The position numbers and the translations under genes are program-made. This document shows positions 35,249-43,854 of a DNA stretch of 64,000 bases, one piece after another. This DNA comes from UBA7672 sp044224605 (GTDB taxonomy: Bacteria > Pseudomonadota > Alphaproteobacteria > Caulobacterales > Hyphomonadaceae). Numbering within the stretch: the first letter of the stretch is position 1; each line of letters opens with the position of its first letter. The DNA is taken from positions 1-64,000 of the forward strand of contig JBGAKC010000001.1 in NCBI GenBank assembly GCA_044224605.1. Reading direction: 5' to 3'. The notes beneath the pieces were generated by a model that was not told the DNA's origin, did not search any database, and saw only the letters and a program-made list of their open reading frames with translations.

Positions 35249-35270
35249 GTCCTCGCGATCATCGCGGGAC
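35249..35270. repeat. Hairpin between the GH172 gene and hisF
   Basis: GTCC-t-CGCGAT and ATCGCG-GGAC form a ten-pair stem with one bulged base and a minimal loop. No T-run follows. It precedes the two small reading frames before hisF and may be a weak terminator or RNA structure. Confidence 0.4.
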
Positions 35271-35349
35271 CCGGAGCCGGGAAAGGAGACGCTTATGCAT
35301 CACGCTCATCGCGCGAACGCTCGTCTTCAATCCCAAGCTTCAGGTTCAC

Positions 35350-35517
35350 ATGGACATTCCAAGATGGCTGGCGCGCGCCGCTAGCCTAGTTGACCGGTTG
35401 CGCCGCAAGGCGGACCACCCACCAGACCCGCAAACCAAGCGTCGGAGAGCTGCACGCTCGCTGGCGACGAAACTGCCTGCTCATCTGCGCCGCGACATCG
35501 GCGCGGATGATGGCTAG
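35350..35517 (+). CDS. Small DUF1127-like protein
   Basis: 55 residues, starting MDIPRWLARAASLVDRLRR and ending SLATKLPAHLRRDIGADDG. The end resembles DUF1127-type small proteins, whose hallmark is a basic helix followed by an RDIG motif; some of these bind RNA or influence carbon metabolism in alphaproteobacteria. It lies 38 bases upstream of hisF. The ribosome site is weak (TTCAGG). A second overlapping 29-codon frame at 35295 has a better site but less protein-like content. Confidence 0.5.
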   Translation: MDIPRWLARAASLVDRLRRKADHPPDPQTKRRRAARSLATKLPAHLRRDIGADDG

Positions 35518-35555
35518 ACGTTGACCTCCGCGCCTCCCCGCGCGATTGGAAGATT

Positions 35556-36338
35556 ATGCTGAAAGTCCGCGTCATACCGTGTCTGGATGTTAAGGACGGG
35601 CGCACTGTTAAGGGCGTCAACTTCGTCGACCTGCGCGATGCGGGCGATCCCGTCGCGCTGGCGCGGGCGTATGACGCGCAGGGCGCGGACGAGCTGACCT
35701 TCCTCGACATCACGGCGAGCCATGAGAAGCGCGGGACGATGATCGATGTCGTCGAGCGGACGGCGGACGCCTGCTTCATGCCGCTGACCGTCGGCGGCGG
35801 GGTGCGGACGCCGGACGACATGGTGGCGATGCTGAAGGCTGGGGCGGACAAGGTGGCGATCAATACAGCGGCGGTGCTTGAGCCGGAAATCCTGAAAGCG
35901 TGCGCGCGGAAGGTGGGATCGCAAGCCGTCGTGATGGCGCTGGACGTGCGGCGCGAGGGCGATGCCAATTCTCCCCCAAGATGGGTGGTCTATACGCACG
36001 GTGGACGCAACTCGACGGGCAAGGACGCGGTGCAGTTTGCCAAGCGCGCGGCGGAGCTGGGCGCGGGCGAAATCCTGCTGACGTCAATGGACAGGGACGG
36101 GACAAAGGACGGCTATGACATCGAGCTGCTGCGTGCGATCCGCGACGTGGTGCGCGTGCCCATCGTCGCCTCGGGGGGCGCCGGCAATGTGCAGCACATG
36201 GCGGATGCGGTGATGAAGGGCGGAGCGGACGCTGTGCTTGCGGCGTCGATCTTCCACTTCGGCGAGGCGACGATCGCGGACGCCAAGCGGGCGCTGGCGG
36301 CGGCAGGCGCACCGGTCCGCATGACGGAGATTGCGTGA
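35556..36338 (+). CDS. hisF: Imidazole glycerol phosphate synthase, cyclase subunit
   Basis: 260 residues. TIM barrel with catalytic aspartates in RVIPCLDVKDGRTVKGVNF and LLTSMDRDGTKDGYD, and phosphate loops VGGGVRTPDDM and ASGGAGNVQHM. It closes the imidazole ring with ammonia from HisH. The stop overlaps the hisE start (TGATG). A slightly longer loop around residues 130-145 is the only oddity. Confidence 0.96.
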   Translation: MLKVRVIPCLDVKDGRTVKGVNFVDLRDAGDPVALARAYDAQGADELTFLDITASHEKRGTMIDVVERTADACFMPLTVGGGVRTPDDMVAMLKAGADKVAINTAAVLEPEILKACARKVGSQAVVMALDVRREGDANSPPRWVVYTHGGRNSTGKDAVQFAKRAAELGAGEILLTSMDRDGTKDGYDIELLRAIRDVVRVPIVASGGAGNVQHMADAVMKGGADAVLAASIFHFGEATIADAKRALAAAGAPVRMTEIA

Positions 36339-36682
36339 TGCACGATCCTCTCGGTTCAGCGGCCTTCCTCGGCGAGGTGCTGAACGAACTGGCCAAGACG
36401 ATTGATGCCCGCGCCGGCGGCGATCCCGAAAGCTCTTGGACGGCGAAGCTGCTGATGGGCGGACCCACCCTCACCGCCAAGAAACTGGGCGAGGAAGGCG
36501 TCGAGGCGGCGCTGGCGGTCGCGAGCCAGGATGACAAGGCCGTCGCCGCCGAGGCGGCCGATCTTGTCTATCACCTGCTGGTGGCGATGCGCTCGCGCGG
36601 GGTGACGCTCGACCAGCTGGCGAAAGCGCTCGAGGCGCGACAGGGCAAGTCGGGCATCGCGGAAAAGGCCTCGCGCGGCTGA
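36338..36682 (+). CDS. hisE: Phosphoribosyl-ATP pyrophosphatase
   Basis: 114 residues. The all-alpha MazG-like fold shows SSWTAKLLMGGPTLTAKKLG, then EEGVEAALA and AAEAADLVYHLLVAM, with the acidic metal ligands in EEGVE and EAAD. Second step of histidine synthesis. Start ATG 36338 overlaps hisF by one base, so it is coupled. hisI is not in the window. Confidence 0.95.
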   Translation: MHDPLGSAAFLGEVLNELAKTIDARAGGDPESSWTAKLLMGGPTLTAKKLGEEGVEAALAVASQDDKAVAAEAADLVYHLLVAMRSRGVTLDQLAKALEARQGKSGIAEKASRG

Positions 36683-36710
36683 TACGGGCGCACCAGTTCG
36701 GGAGACATTC

Positions 36711-37082
36711 GTGACGGGGAAATTTTCCAGCCGCATTGCGGAGACGGACGCCTATGTCGGCCAGCTGCTGCAGATGGTCCCGGACTCGGTGAAGGCCTAT
36801 GGCGGCCTGTCGAAGGCCGCACAGATCAATGGCGCGCTCGAGCACAAGACCAAGGAGCTCATTGCGCTCGCCATCAGCGTGGCGACGCGTTGTGATGGCT
36901 GCATCGCCTATCATGCTCGCAATTCCGTTCGCGCGGGCGCGACGCGGCAGGAGGTCGCCGAGATGCTGGCGGTCACGCTGCAGATGGGCGGCGGGCCGAG
37001 CATGGTACACGCAGCCGACGCGCTGCGTGCGTTCGACGAGTTCGCCGCGGCCGCAACTGTAACGCCGGGTACGCCTGCCTAA
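36711..37082 (+). CDS. Carboxymuconolactone decarboxylase/AhpD family protein
   Basis: 123 residues from a GTG start. The AhpD fold motif CDGCIAYHARNSVRAGATRQ contains the redox CxxC and the His seven residues on. Preceding HKTKELIALAISVATR is typical. Members act as alkylhydroperoxidase-like reductants or simple decarboxylases. GGGAG lies about five bases upstream of the GTG. It follows hisE by 28 bases and may be co-transcribed with the his genes. Confidence 0.88.
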   Translation: MTGKFSSRIAETDAYVGQLLQMVPDSVKAYGGLSKAAQINGALEHKTKELIALAISVATRCDGCIAYHARNSVRAGATRQEVAEMLAVTLQMGGGPSMVHAADALRAFDEFAAAATVTPGTPA

Positions 37083-37171
37083 CGGTTTGGCATAACGCCA
37101 AATTGCAGGGATGAGCGCTGTTCGCTCCGGACCGGCGATGATAGGTTTGCGCCTTGATCAAGGGGGATCAG

Positions 37172-38851
37172 ATGCGCCTTGTCAGCCTGCTGCTCGTTCC
37201 GCTCGTGGCGATCGTCGCGTGCTCCCAGAAACCCGAGACTGACGCCGAACTAGCAAAACGCGCGGGCGCGCCGCTTTTTGCCGGCATGGGCGAATTCCAT
37301 CGCGTCATCGACACGAAGGACGCCGGCGCGCAGCGCTATTTCGACCAGGGCATGGTGCTGGCCTTCGGGTTCAACCACGCAGAAGCGATCCGCTCCTTCC
37401 GCGCGGCGCAGAAGCTCGATCCGACCTGCGCCATGTGCTTCTGGGGCGAGGCGCTGGCGACGGGGCCCAACATCAACGTGACGGCCAAGGGCAAGGCGAT
37501 CATGACCGATGACGAGCAGAAGCTCGCCTGGGCCGCGCTGGAGAAAGCGAAAGCTGTATCGTCGGGTAAACCGGAGGCGGAGCGCGACCTGATCGATGCG
37601 CTGGGCAAGCGCTATGCACCCGAGCCCGTGAAGGACCGCGAGGCGTTCGACCATGCCTATGCCGAGGCGCTCGGCGCGTTGGTGACGAAATATCCGGAGG
37701 ATGACGACATCGCCGCGATGTATGGCGAGGCGTGGATGAACACCATGCCGTGGAACTACTGGTCCGACGCGACGACGCCGCGGCCGGAGATCGTTCCAGT
37801 GATTGCGGCGCTGGAGAAGACGATCGCGCGCAGCCCGAAGCATCCGCTGGCGCTGCATCTTTATATCCACGCGATGGAAGCTTCGGCGACGCCGGAGAAG
37901 GCCGAGAAGGCGGCGGACACGCTCTACACGCTGGTCCCGGGATCGGGGCACCTCGTGCACATGCCCTCGCACATCTTCTATCGCGTCGGCCGCTACAACG
38001 ACTCGGTGAAGGCCAACGAGGAAGCCGCGAAGGTCGACGAGGCCTACATCAAGCAGTGCAACGCGCAGGGCTTCTATCCGGCGATGTACTATCCCCACAA
38101 CATCCACTTCCTGTGGTCGTCGGCCTCGATGCAGGGCCAGAGCAAGGTGGCGATCGAGGCGGCGCGCAAGCTGGCGGACAATGTCAGCCTCGAGCAGATC
38201 GACCAGTTCCCGACGATCGAGTTCTTCAAGACAGTGCCGCTGCTGACGCTGGTTCATTTCGGGCGCTGGGACGAAATCCTCACCGAGCCGCAGCCGCGCG
38301 CCGATCTCGGCTATTCCAACGCGATCTGGCATTACGCGCGCGGCGTCGCCTACGCCAACAAGGGCGACATCAAGGCTGCGAAGGCCGAACAGGCGGCGCT
38401 GGTTCCGCTGAAGACCAATCCGAAGGTGATGGTGCTCGACGGCAGCGACTATCCCGCGAGCCAGCTGCTGGCGGTTGCCGACAACCTGCTGCTCGGCGAA
38501 ATCGCGATGAACGCCAAGGACATGAAGGGCGCGATCGCGAAGTTCGAGGCGGCGGTCGCGGCGCAGGACGCACTGCCCTACACCGAGCCGCCGTTCTGGT
38601 ATTACCCAACGCGTCAGTCGCTGGGCTTTGCGCTGATGAAGGCCGGCAAGGCGAAGGAAGCGCAGGCTGTCTATGAGGCCGACCTCAAGCAGTACATGCA
38701 CAATGGCTGGTCGACCTTCGGCCTGATCCAGGCGCTGGATGCGCAGGGCAAGAAGGCCGACGCCGACATGCTGCGCGAACACTTCAAGGCGATGTGGCAG
38801 TTCGCGGACATCGAACTGAAAGGCTCGCGCGTCAGCGGTTCGCCGACCTGA
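37172..38851 (+). CDS. TPR-repeat lipoprotein
   Basis: 559 residues. Lipoprotein signal LLVPLVAIVAC (C17). The rest is helical with tetratricopeptide-like pairs, beginning AQRYFDQGMVLAFGFNHAEA, then IRSFRAAQKLDPTCAMCFWG, and a histidine-rich centre (HPLALHLYIHAMEAS, HLVHMPSHIFYRVGRY). The two cysteines in CAMC recur in this family. It probably scaffolds a periplasmic complex or binds a metal; the function is unknown. ATG 37172 has AAGGGGG upstream. The 3' end overlaps the convergent smr gene by 20 bases. Confidence 0.78.
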   Translation: MRLVSLLLVPLVAIVACSQKPETDAELAKRAGAPLFAGMGEFHRVIDTKDAGAQRYFDQGMVLAFGFNHAEAIRSFRAAQKLDPTCAMCFWGEALATGPNINVTAKGKAIMTDDEQKLAWAALEKAKAVSSGKPEAERDLIDALGKRYAPEPVKDREAFDHAYAEALGALVTKYPEDDDIAAMYGEAWMNTMPWNYWSDATTPRPEIVPVIAALEKTIARSPKHPLALHLYIHAMEASATPEKAEKAADTLYTLVPGSGHLVHMPSHIFYRVGRYNDSVKANEEAAKVDEAYIKQCNAQGFYPAMYYPHNIHFLWSSASMQGQSKVAIEAARKLADNVSLEQIDQFPTIEFFKTVPLLTLVHFGRWDEILTEPQPRADLGYSNAIWHYARGVAYANKGDIKAAKAEQAALVPLKTNPKVMVLDGSDYPASQLLAVADNLLLGEIAMNAKDMKGAIAKFEAAVAAQDALPYTEPPFWYYPTRQSLGFALMKAGKAKEAQAVYEADLKQYMHNGWSTFGLIQALDAQGKKADADMLREHFKAMWQFADIELKGSRVSGSPT

Positions 38852-39335
38852 GGAACAGATAGACCGCGCCTGAGCCGCCATGGCGTGGATGCGCCGTGGC
38901 GTAGCCGGCGATGAAGGGGCGCAGGTCGGGATCGGCGATCCAGTCGAACAGGCGGGCGCGGAGAACGCCTGTGCCCAGCCTGCCCTTGCCGGTGATGATG
39001 AGGACGCAGCGCGCGCCGAGCGAGGCTTGTCGCAGGATGAAATCGACGACTTCGCGATGAGCGGTGTCCTGCGTGTGGCCGTGCAGGTCGATGCGGGCGT
39101 CGATCTCGTTCTGGCCGCGGCGGATGCGGCGCTGGCCGGAGAGGTCTTCGGGCGGGCCGGCACGATGGGGTTTCGATTTTGCGGGCTGGCTTGGCGGAAC
39201 CAGCGATTGCGGGCCGGACACGACGGGCGGCGCCTCGGCCTCCTCCGGTTCATGCACGCGGCCCGGCGCCAGACGCACGGTGCGCGTCACGCGGGACCAG
39301 AGCCTGCGTTCGTCGGGTGTCAGTCGGCGGGTCAT
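38832..39335 (-). CDS. Smr domain protein
   Basis: 167 residues. The N-terminal half is disordered and Pro-rich; the Smr (small MutS-related) domain is at about 78-165 with ARIDLHGHTQDTAHREVVDF and VLIITGKGRLGTGVLRARL. Smr domains are nucleases or nucleic-acid binders, in bacteria linked to collided ribosomes or DNA recombination. It follows the Tim44-like gene by 23 bases, a pairing common in alphaproteobacteria. Confidence 0.9.
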   Translation of the reverse strand: MTRRLTPDERRLWSRVTRTVRLAPGRVHEPEEAEAPPVVSGPQSLVPPSQPAKSKPHRAGPPEDLSGQRRIRRGQNEIDARIDLHGHTQDTAHREVVDFILRQASLGARCVLIITGKGRLGTGVLRARLFDWIADPDLRPFIAGYATAHPRHGGSGAVYLFLRSANR

Positions 39336-39358
39336 GGCGTGCGCTCAGGTCGCGCCGG

Positions 39359-39970
39359 TCAGGTAGCGGCGGAGACTTCGTCCAGCAGCCAGTTCGGATC
39401 GGACGATTTCAGCGAGCGCTTGAACGTCCAGATCTCCTTGGCCTGGCGGAGATTGTCGCCGTCCGATAGTTCGCTTTCGAAGGAGACCATCACGCGGGCC
39501 GTCTTGGCGGCGTCGACAGACGCCTCGACGATACGGGCCTGACGCAGGCGAACGAGGCGCATCGGCTCCGTGCCGGCCTTCTCGCGCTCGGTGATGGCGG
39601 TCGAGTAGACTTCCATCACATCGTCATCGACCAGCTGCTTCAGCGCGTCGCGGTCGCCGTCAGCGAAAGAGCCGACAATGAGTTCGTAGGCGCGGCGGGC
39701 GCCCTTGGTGAAATCCTCGGGAGCAAAACTGGCGTCGACGGCGGCGATGGCTTCCATGCCTGCGGCGGCCGGGCCGGTGAACGCGGCGCGCAGGCGCGGA
39801 CGCTCTTCATCCTCGGCCTGGGTGTCGTCTTCACGTTCGGGGGCGCGGGCGGGCGCTTCGCGGTAACGCCGTGCGGGCGGCTCCGCCCCGGTTTTCTGGC
39901 CGAGGACCGCATAGAGGCGGGAAATCACGAACACCGCGATCGCCGCAAGGATGATAAGATCAATATTCAA
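39359..39970 (-). CDS. timA: Tim44/TimA-like membrane adaptor protein
   Basis: 203 residues. One N-terminal membrane helix (about 3-22), a charged linker rich in Arg/Glu/Pro, and a Tim44-like domain at about 85-200 (FTKGARRAYELIVGSFADGD, then LVDDDVMEVYSTAITEREK, then AKEIWTFKRSLKSSDPNWLL). Bacterial TimA is an alphaproteobacterial relative of mitochondrial Tim44 whose exact role is unresolved. It is divergent from secB, as usual. Confidence 0.88.
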   Translation of the reverse strand: MNIDLIILAAIAVFVISRLYAVLGQKTGAEPPARRYREAPARAPEREDDTQAEDEERPRLRAAFTGPAAAGMEAIAAVDASFAPEDFTKGARRAYELIVGSFADGDRDALKQLVDDDVMEVYSTAITEREKAGTEPMRLVRLRQARIVEASVDAAKTARVMVSFESELSDGDNLRQAKEIWTFKRSLKSSDPNWLLDEVSAAT

Positions 39971-40129
39971 AAGCGACCTTCAGACATTTCGAGAGGCGGC
40001 ACAGAGCTTGCTCTCCATCTGATCAATATAGACACAAAAGTCCCCAAGTCAGCCCGTTGTTGCGGGCGTCGCAGTAGCGTGATAGCGGCCCTGCCTTCCT
40101 TTTATGCCAATTCCGGACCGAAAATTCTC

Positions 40130-40627
40130 ATGACCGACACGCCCGCTCCGGACCAGACCTCGCAGGCCCAGGCCGCCGGCGCGCCCATGATCCGGGTCCT
40201 CGCGCAATACGTTAAGGACCTTTCATTCGAAAATCCGGGCCTCTTTGCCTCGCAGCAGGCCAACACCGCCCCCGAAATCGAGCTGGGCATCGACGTGAAG
40301 GTCGAGCCGGGCCCGCCGCAGGAAGCCATTTTCGCCGTTGAGCTGCGCCTGTCGGCCCGCGCCAAGCGCCAGGAAACCGTCGTGTTCATCGCCGAGCTGG
40401 TTTACGCCGGCGTGTTCCAGCTGCAGGACGCCAAGCGCGACGACATCGAGCCGCTGCTTCTGATCGAGTGCCCGCGCTTGCTCTTCCCGTTCGCCCGCCG
40501 GATCATTGCGGACATCACACGAGAAGGCGGTCACCCGCCGCTGATGATCGACCCGATCGATTTCGTCAGCCTCTACCGCCAGCAGCGCGCCCGCGCCGAG
40601 GCCGAAGCCCAGAAGCCCGCCGGCTGA
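40130..40627 (+). CDS. secB: Protein-export chaperone SecB
   Basis: 165 residues. Tetrameric chaperone that keeps precursors unfolded for SecA. Family segments are clear: VLAQYVKDLSFENPG, then VFIAELVYAGVFQL and IECPRLLFPFARRIIADITR, then GGHPPLMIDPIDFVSLYRQQ. ATG 40130 gives the usual alphaproteobacterial N-terminus with a Gln/Ala-rich stretch. Divergent from timA and convergent with the alcohol dehydrogenase, three bases apart. Confidence 0.96.
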   Translation: MTDTPAPDQTSQAQAAGAPMIRVLAQYVKDLSFENPGLFASQQANTAPEIELGIDVKVEPGPPQEAIFAVELRLSARAKRQETVVFIAELVYAGVFQLQDAKRDDIEPLLLIECPRLLFPFARRIIADITREGGHPPLMIDPIDFVSLYRQQRARAEAEAQKPAG

Positions 40628-40630
40628 TCT

Positions 40631-41668
40631 TCAGCAAGTCAGCACCATCTTCAGCGCGCCGTCGCGGCGCGCATTGAACATGTCGTAGGCCACAGGGCCC
40701 TCGCTGAGCGGCATGCGATGGGAGATGAGCTGCTCGGGCTTAAGCCGTCCACCGCGGACGAGGCCGATCAGCTCGGGCCAGTGCTTCACCACCGAGCATA
40801 GCGACGTTCGGAAGGTGAGCCCCTTGTTGAAGGCGAGCGCCATCGGGAACGGGAACTGACGTGTCTGGTTGACGCCGATGGTCGACACCGTCGCCTGCCT
40901 GCCGCCGAGATCGAGCGCGAGCTTGAGCGTCGCATCGGCTCCGACAGCCTCGACCACGCTTTCGGCCAGACGGCCGCTGGTGAATTCCTTTAGTTCGGCC
41001 TTTTCATCGCCCGGCGTCAGCGCGATGGCGCCAAGGCGCCGGGCATGGGCGCGGCGTTCCGGGACAAGATCGGCGGCATAGACTTTCGCCGCGCCAAGCG
41101 CGAAGGCGATCTCGACCGCCATGAGGCCGATGGGGCCGAGGCCGATGACCGCCACTGTACTTCCCGGCCTGATGCTGGCATTGGCGGCCCCGAGATAGGC
41201 GGTCGGCAGGTTGTCAGTGAGCATCAACGCCTGATCGACGGTGATGCCTTCGGGAATCCTCGCCGCGTTGTGGTCGGCATGCGGGACCATGACGGCTTCG
41301 GCCTGGCAGCCTTCGAGCGCGTGGCTCAGGCCATAGCAGCCCGTCGCGTTGAACTCGCAGCGGACGCAGTCGCCTGCCCGACAGGCCTGGCAGCGGCCGC
41401 AGCCGACGGCGGCGGAGACCATCACTTGGTCGCCGATCTTCAGCGTTTCGACGTGGCTGCCGATCTCGACGATCTCGCCGACGGCTTCGTGGCCGACGCA
41501 GTAGCCGATGTCCTCGCTGAAGCCGTGGCCCTGATAGATGTGAAGATCGCTGCCGCAGATGCCGCACGCCTTCACGCGCACCACGGCGGAATGCGGTGCG
41601 ACGGCCTTCGCATCCGGCATATCCTCAAAGCGGATATCCTTCGGGCCGTGATAGGTAAGTGCTTTCAT
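40631..41668 (-). CDS. Zinc-dependent alcohol dehydrogenase family protein
   Basis: 345 residues. Medium-chain dehydrogenase: catalytic zinc in KACGICGSDLHIYQGHGF with GHEAVGEIVEIG, structural zinc as C-x2-C-x2-C-x7-C (CGRCQACRAGDCVRC), and the NAD loop VAVIGLGPIGLMAVEIAFAL. The length is typical; the alcohol or aldehyde substrate is unknown. It follows dnaQ by 49 bases in the same direction and may share its transcript. Confidence 0.92.
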   Translation of the reverse strand: MKALTYHGPKDIRFEDMPDAKAVAPHSAVVRVKACGICGSDLHIYQGHGFSEDIGYCVGHEAVGEIVEIGSHVETLKIGDQVMVSAAVGCGRCQACRAGDCVRCEFNATGCYGLSHALEGCQAEAVMVPHADHNAARIPEGITVDQALMLTDNLPTAYLGAANASIRPGSTVAVIGLGPIGLMAVEIAFALGAAKVYAADLVPERRAHARRLGAIALTPGDEKAELKEFTSGRLAESVVEAVGADATLKLALDLGGRQATVSTIGVNQTRQFPFPMALAFNKGLTFRTSLCSVVKHWPELIGLVRGGRLKPEQLISHRMPLSEGPVAYDMFNARRDGALKMVLTC

Positions 41669-41717
41669 GGCCGGCGCCTCCCGTCTAAGGCCACCTTAGT
41701 CGGCCCGCAGACGAGCG

Positions 41718-42416
41718 CTAGCTCGCGTATTTCTTCCAGATCGCGTTCTCGCCGAGGCCGCCGACAAACTCAGCGTGAGCCGCCACTTCCTCTGCGGTAA
41801 GGCGCGCGGCGAGCGGTATCGGACGTTGCAGCCGGGGCGTCTGCGCCGCTTGCGCGGTAACGGCCTTTGCAGCCGAGGTCGCGAAATCGAAGGCGCGCTC
41901 ACGACCGCCGCGCAGTTCGAGATAGGCGCGCGCGAGAAGCTGGGCGTCGAGCAGCGCGCCGTGAAGCACGCGGTCCTGGATCGAGATGTTGAAGCGCTTG
42001 CAGACGGCGTCGAGCGAGGCCGGCGAGCCGGGGCGGTGTTCGCGCGCCAGCACGAGCGTGTCGATGAAGCGCTCCTTCGGAAGCTGCGGGCGGCCCAGCA
42101 GCTCGAGCTCGTAGTTGAGGAAGCCGCGGTCGAACTCGGCATTGTGGGCGACGATCGGATCATCGCCAAGGAACATCATCAGCGCATCGACCACGTCGGG
42201 ATGCTCGAAACGCTTCTTGTCGCGCAGGGTTTCGTTGGTGATGCCTGTGATCCGCACCGTTGCCTCGGACACGGGGCGGCCTGGATTGATGTAGATCTGG
42301 AACTCGCGGCCGGTAGGCAGGAGGTTCACCAGCTCGACGCAGCCAACCTCTACGATGCGGTCGCCCTGCCGGGGATCGAGGCCGGTGGTTTCTGTGTCGA
42401 AGATGACTTCCCGCAT
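41718..42416 (-). CDS. dnaQ: DNA polymerase III epsilon subunit (3'-5' exonuclease)
   Basis: 232 residues. Proofreading subunit. Exo I FDTETTGLDPRQGDRIVEVG, Exo II VAHNAEFDRGFL and Exo III HGALLDAQLLARAYLEL are intact, and the C-terminal segment ending AIWKKYAS is typical of the polymerase-binding tail. Its start lies inside coaE: 67 bases overlap. It is the last gene of the ppsR-maf-aroE-coaE-dnaQ operon. Confidence 0.95.
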   Translation of the reverse strand: MREVIFDTETTGLDPRQGDRIVEVGCVELVNLLPTGREFQIYINPGRPVSEATVRITGITNETLRDKKRFEHPDVVDALMMFLGDDPIVAHNAEFDRGFLNYELELLGRPQLPKERFIDTLVLAREHRPGSPASLDAVCKRFNISIQDRVLHGALLDAQLLARAYLELRGGRERAFDFATSAAKAVTAQAAQTPRLQRPIPLAARLTAEEVAAHAEFVGGLGENAIWKKYAS

Positions 42417-43039
42417 TCTTCCGCCTGTTGTTCGGCCGCCTGACGGATCCGCGTCCGCAGCGCCTCTATGATCTCGTCCACCTGAGCCTCAGCATAAGGA
42501 AAGCCAAGCCCCGTATTGATGACGAAATCCGCACGTTCGCGTTTCACCGAATCGGGAACCTGCCGGGCCAATATCGCCTCGAACTCCGCCTCCGTCATCT
42601 GGCCGCGGGCCATGACGCGCTGCTTCTGCACATCCGGAGGCGCTGTAACCACAGCTATTACGTCGACCCGCTTGTCGCCTCCCGTCTCGAACAACAGCGG
42701 AATGTCGAGAACGATGATATCGGACTTGTCGGCTTCGGCCTTCTCGAGGAAGGCGCGGTTGGCATGTGCGATGATGGGGTGGACGATGCCCTCGAGCTTC
42801 TTCATCGCCTCGGGATTCTTCGCGACCTTGGCGCGCAGCTTGGCGCGGTCGATGCCGCCATCCGCACCGATCACCCCCGGAAAGGCCCATTCGATGGGAG
42901 CGACAGCTTCGCCTCCCGGGGCGTAGGCTGCATGCACGGCGGCGTCAGCGTCGTACACGGGGATGCCCCGCGCGGCGAACATGGCCGCCGTCGCCGACTT
43001 GCCCATGCCGATGGACCCTGTGAGCGCCAGTTTGATCAT
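42350..43039 (-). CDS. coaE: Dephospho-CoA kinase
   Basis: 229 residues. Final step of coenzyme A synthesis. The Walker A loop LTGSIGMGKSATA, DADAAVH, the LDIPLLFETGGDKRVD segment and ARQMPDSVKR-like lid are present. The last about 22 residues (rich in Ser, Pro, Gln) extend over the dnaQ start and are probably non-essential. The start overlaps the aroE stop (ATGA). Confidence 0.94.
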   Translation of the reverse strand: MIKLALTGSIGMGKSATAAMFAARGIPVYDADAAVHAAYAPGGEAVAPIEWAFPGVIGADGGIDRAKLRAKVAKNPEAMKKLEGIVHPIIAHANRAFLEKAEADKSDIIVLDIPLLFETGGDKRVDVIAVVTAPPDVQKQRVMARGQMTEAEFEAILARQVPDSVKRERADFVINTGLGFPYAEAQVDEIIEALRTRIRQAAEQQAEECGKSSSTQKPPASIPGRATAS

Positions 43040-43854
43040 GCGCGAGCCGCCACCGCCTCCCGGCAGGCCTTGAGCGCTGACGCCTCGTCCGGGGCTATCC
43101 CGAACCAGATACGAAAAGCAGCCGCGGCCTGTCCCACCAACATGGGTAGCCCGTCATGGGGCGTCCAGCCAGCCGCCGCAGCCGCGGAAAGCGCGCCAGC
43201 GGCAGCCTTGCCGTAGGAAAGATCAAGGAACGGCCTGCCCTTTCCGGCCGGAAGCGCCGGAAGCTCTTCGCCAGCGTGGCCGAGGCTGGCGGAGTTCACG
43301 ACGATGTCGGCCGCGTCTGCGAATGCCGCGAGTTGCGCCAGGTCTCCGGTGCGCGCGCTGGGCGCAAGGTCCTTAGCGAGCGCCTTCGCGTTGGCTTCGG
43401 TGCGATTGACAATGGCAATCTGCGCGCCTGACGCGACGAGACAGAAGATAGCAGCGCGAGCGGCGCCGCCCGCACCGATCATGACGACATTCAAGCCACC
43501 GGCCTTGATTCCCGCAGCCGCCTTCAGCGCGATCTCGAAACCAGCGACATCCGTGTTGTGGGCGAACCAATTGCCTGTCGCGTCGCGCGCCAGCGTGTTG
43601 GCTGCGCCGATGGCCAGCGCTTCGGGCGAAGCATTCGCCGCAGCGGCGAGAGCGGCCCTCTTGTGCGGCAGCGTGATGTTGAGGCCGGCATGATCTTTCG
43701 CCAGCGCACGGATGTCGCCGGTAGCGTCCGGCGACTGCAGGTGGATGCGGTCATAATGCGCGTCGATGCCCGCCGCCTTGATCCAGGCATTGTGGATCAG
43801 CGGCGAAAGCGAGTGCGCGACAGGGTCCCCGACAACGGCATAGCGCTGTGTCAT
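43036..43854 (-). CDS. aroE: Shikimate dehydrogenase
   Basis: 272 residues. Fourth step of the shikimate pathway, NADPH-dependent. Conserved VGDPVAHSLSPLIHNAWIK, the LNITLPHKRAAL loop with the catalytic Lys, GAANTLARD, and the Rossmann VMIGAGGAARAAIFCL are visible. ATG 43854 overlaps the maf stop (ATGA) and matches family length. Adjacent genes overlap in the same way, indicating one operon. Confidence 0.95.
   Translation of the reverse strand: MTQRYAVVGDPVAHSLSPLIHNAWIKAAGIDAHYDRIHLQSPDATGDIRALAKDHAGLNITLPHKRAALAAAANASPEALAIGAANTLARDATGNWFAHNTDVAGFEIALKAAAGIKAGGLNVVMIGAGGAARAAIFCLVASGAQIAIVNRTEANAKALAKDLAPSARTGDLAQLAAFADAADIVVNSASLGHAGEELPALPAGKGRPFLDLSYGKAAAGALSAAAAAGWTPHDGLPMLVGQAAAAFRIWFGIAPDEASALKACREAVAARA

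Noticed and set aside
37250..39253. 667-residue minus-strand frame opposite the TPR lipoprotein
   Set aside because: Very Arg-rich, overlaps two well-supported genes and has no recognisable domain.
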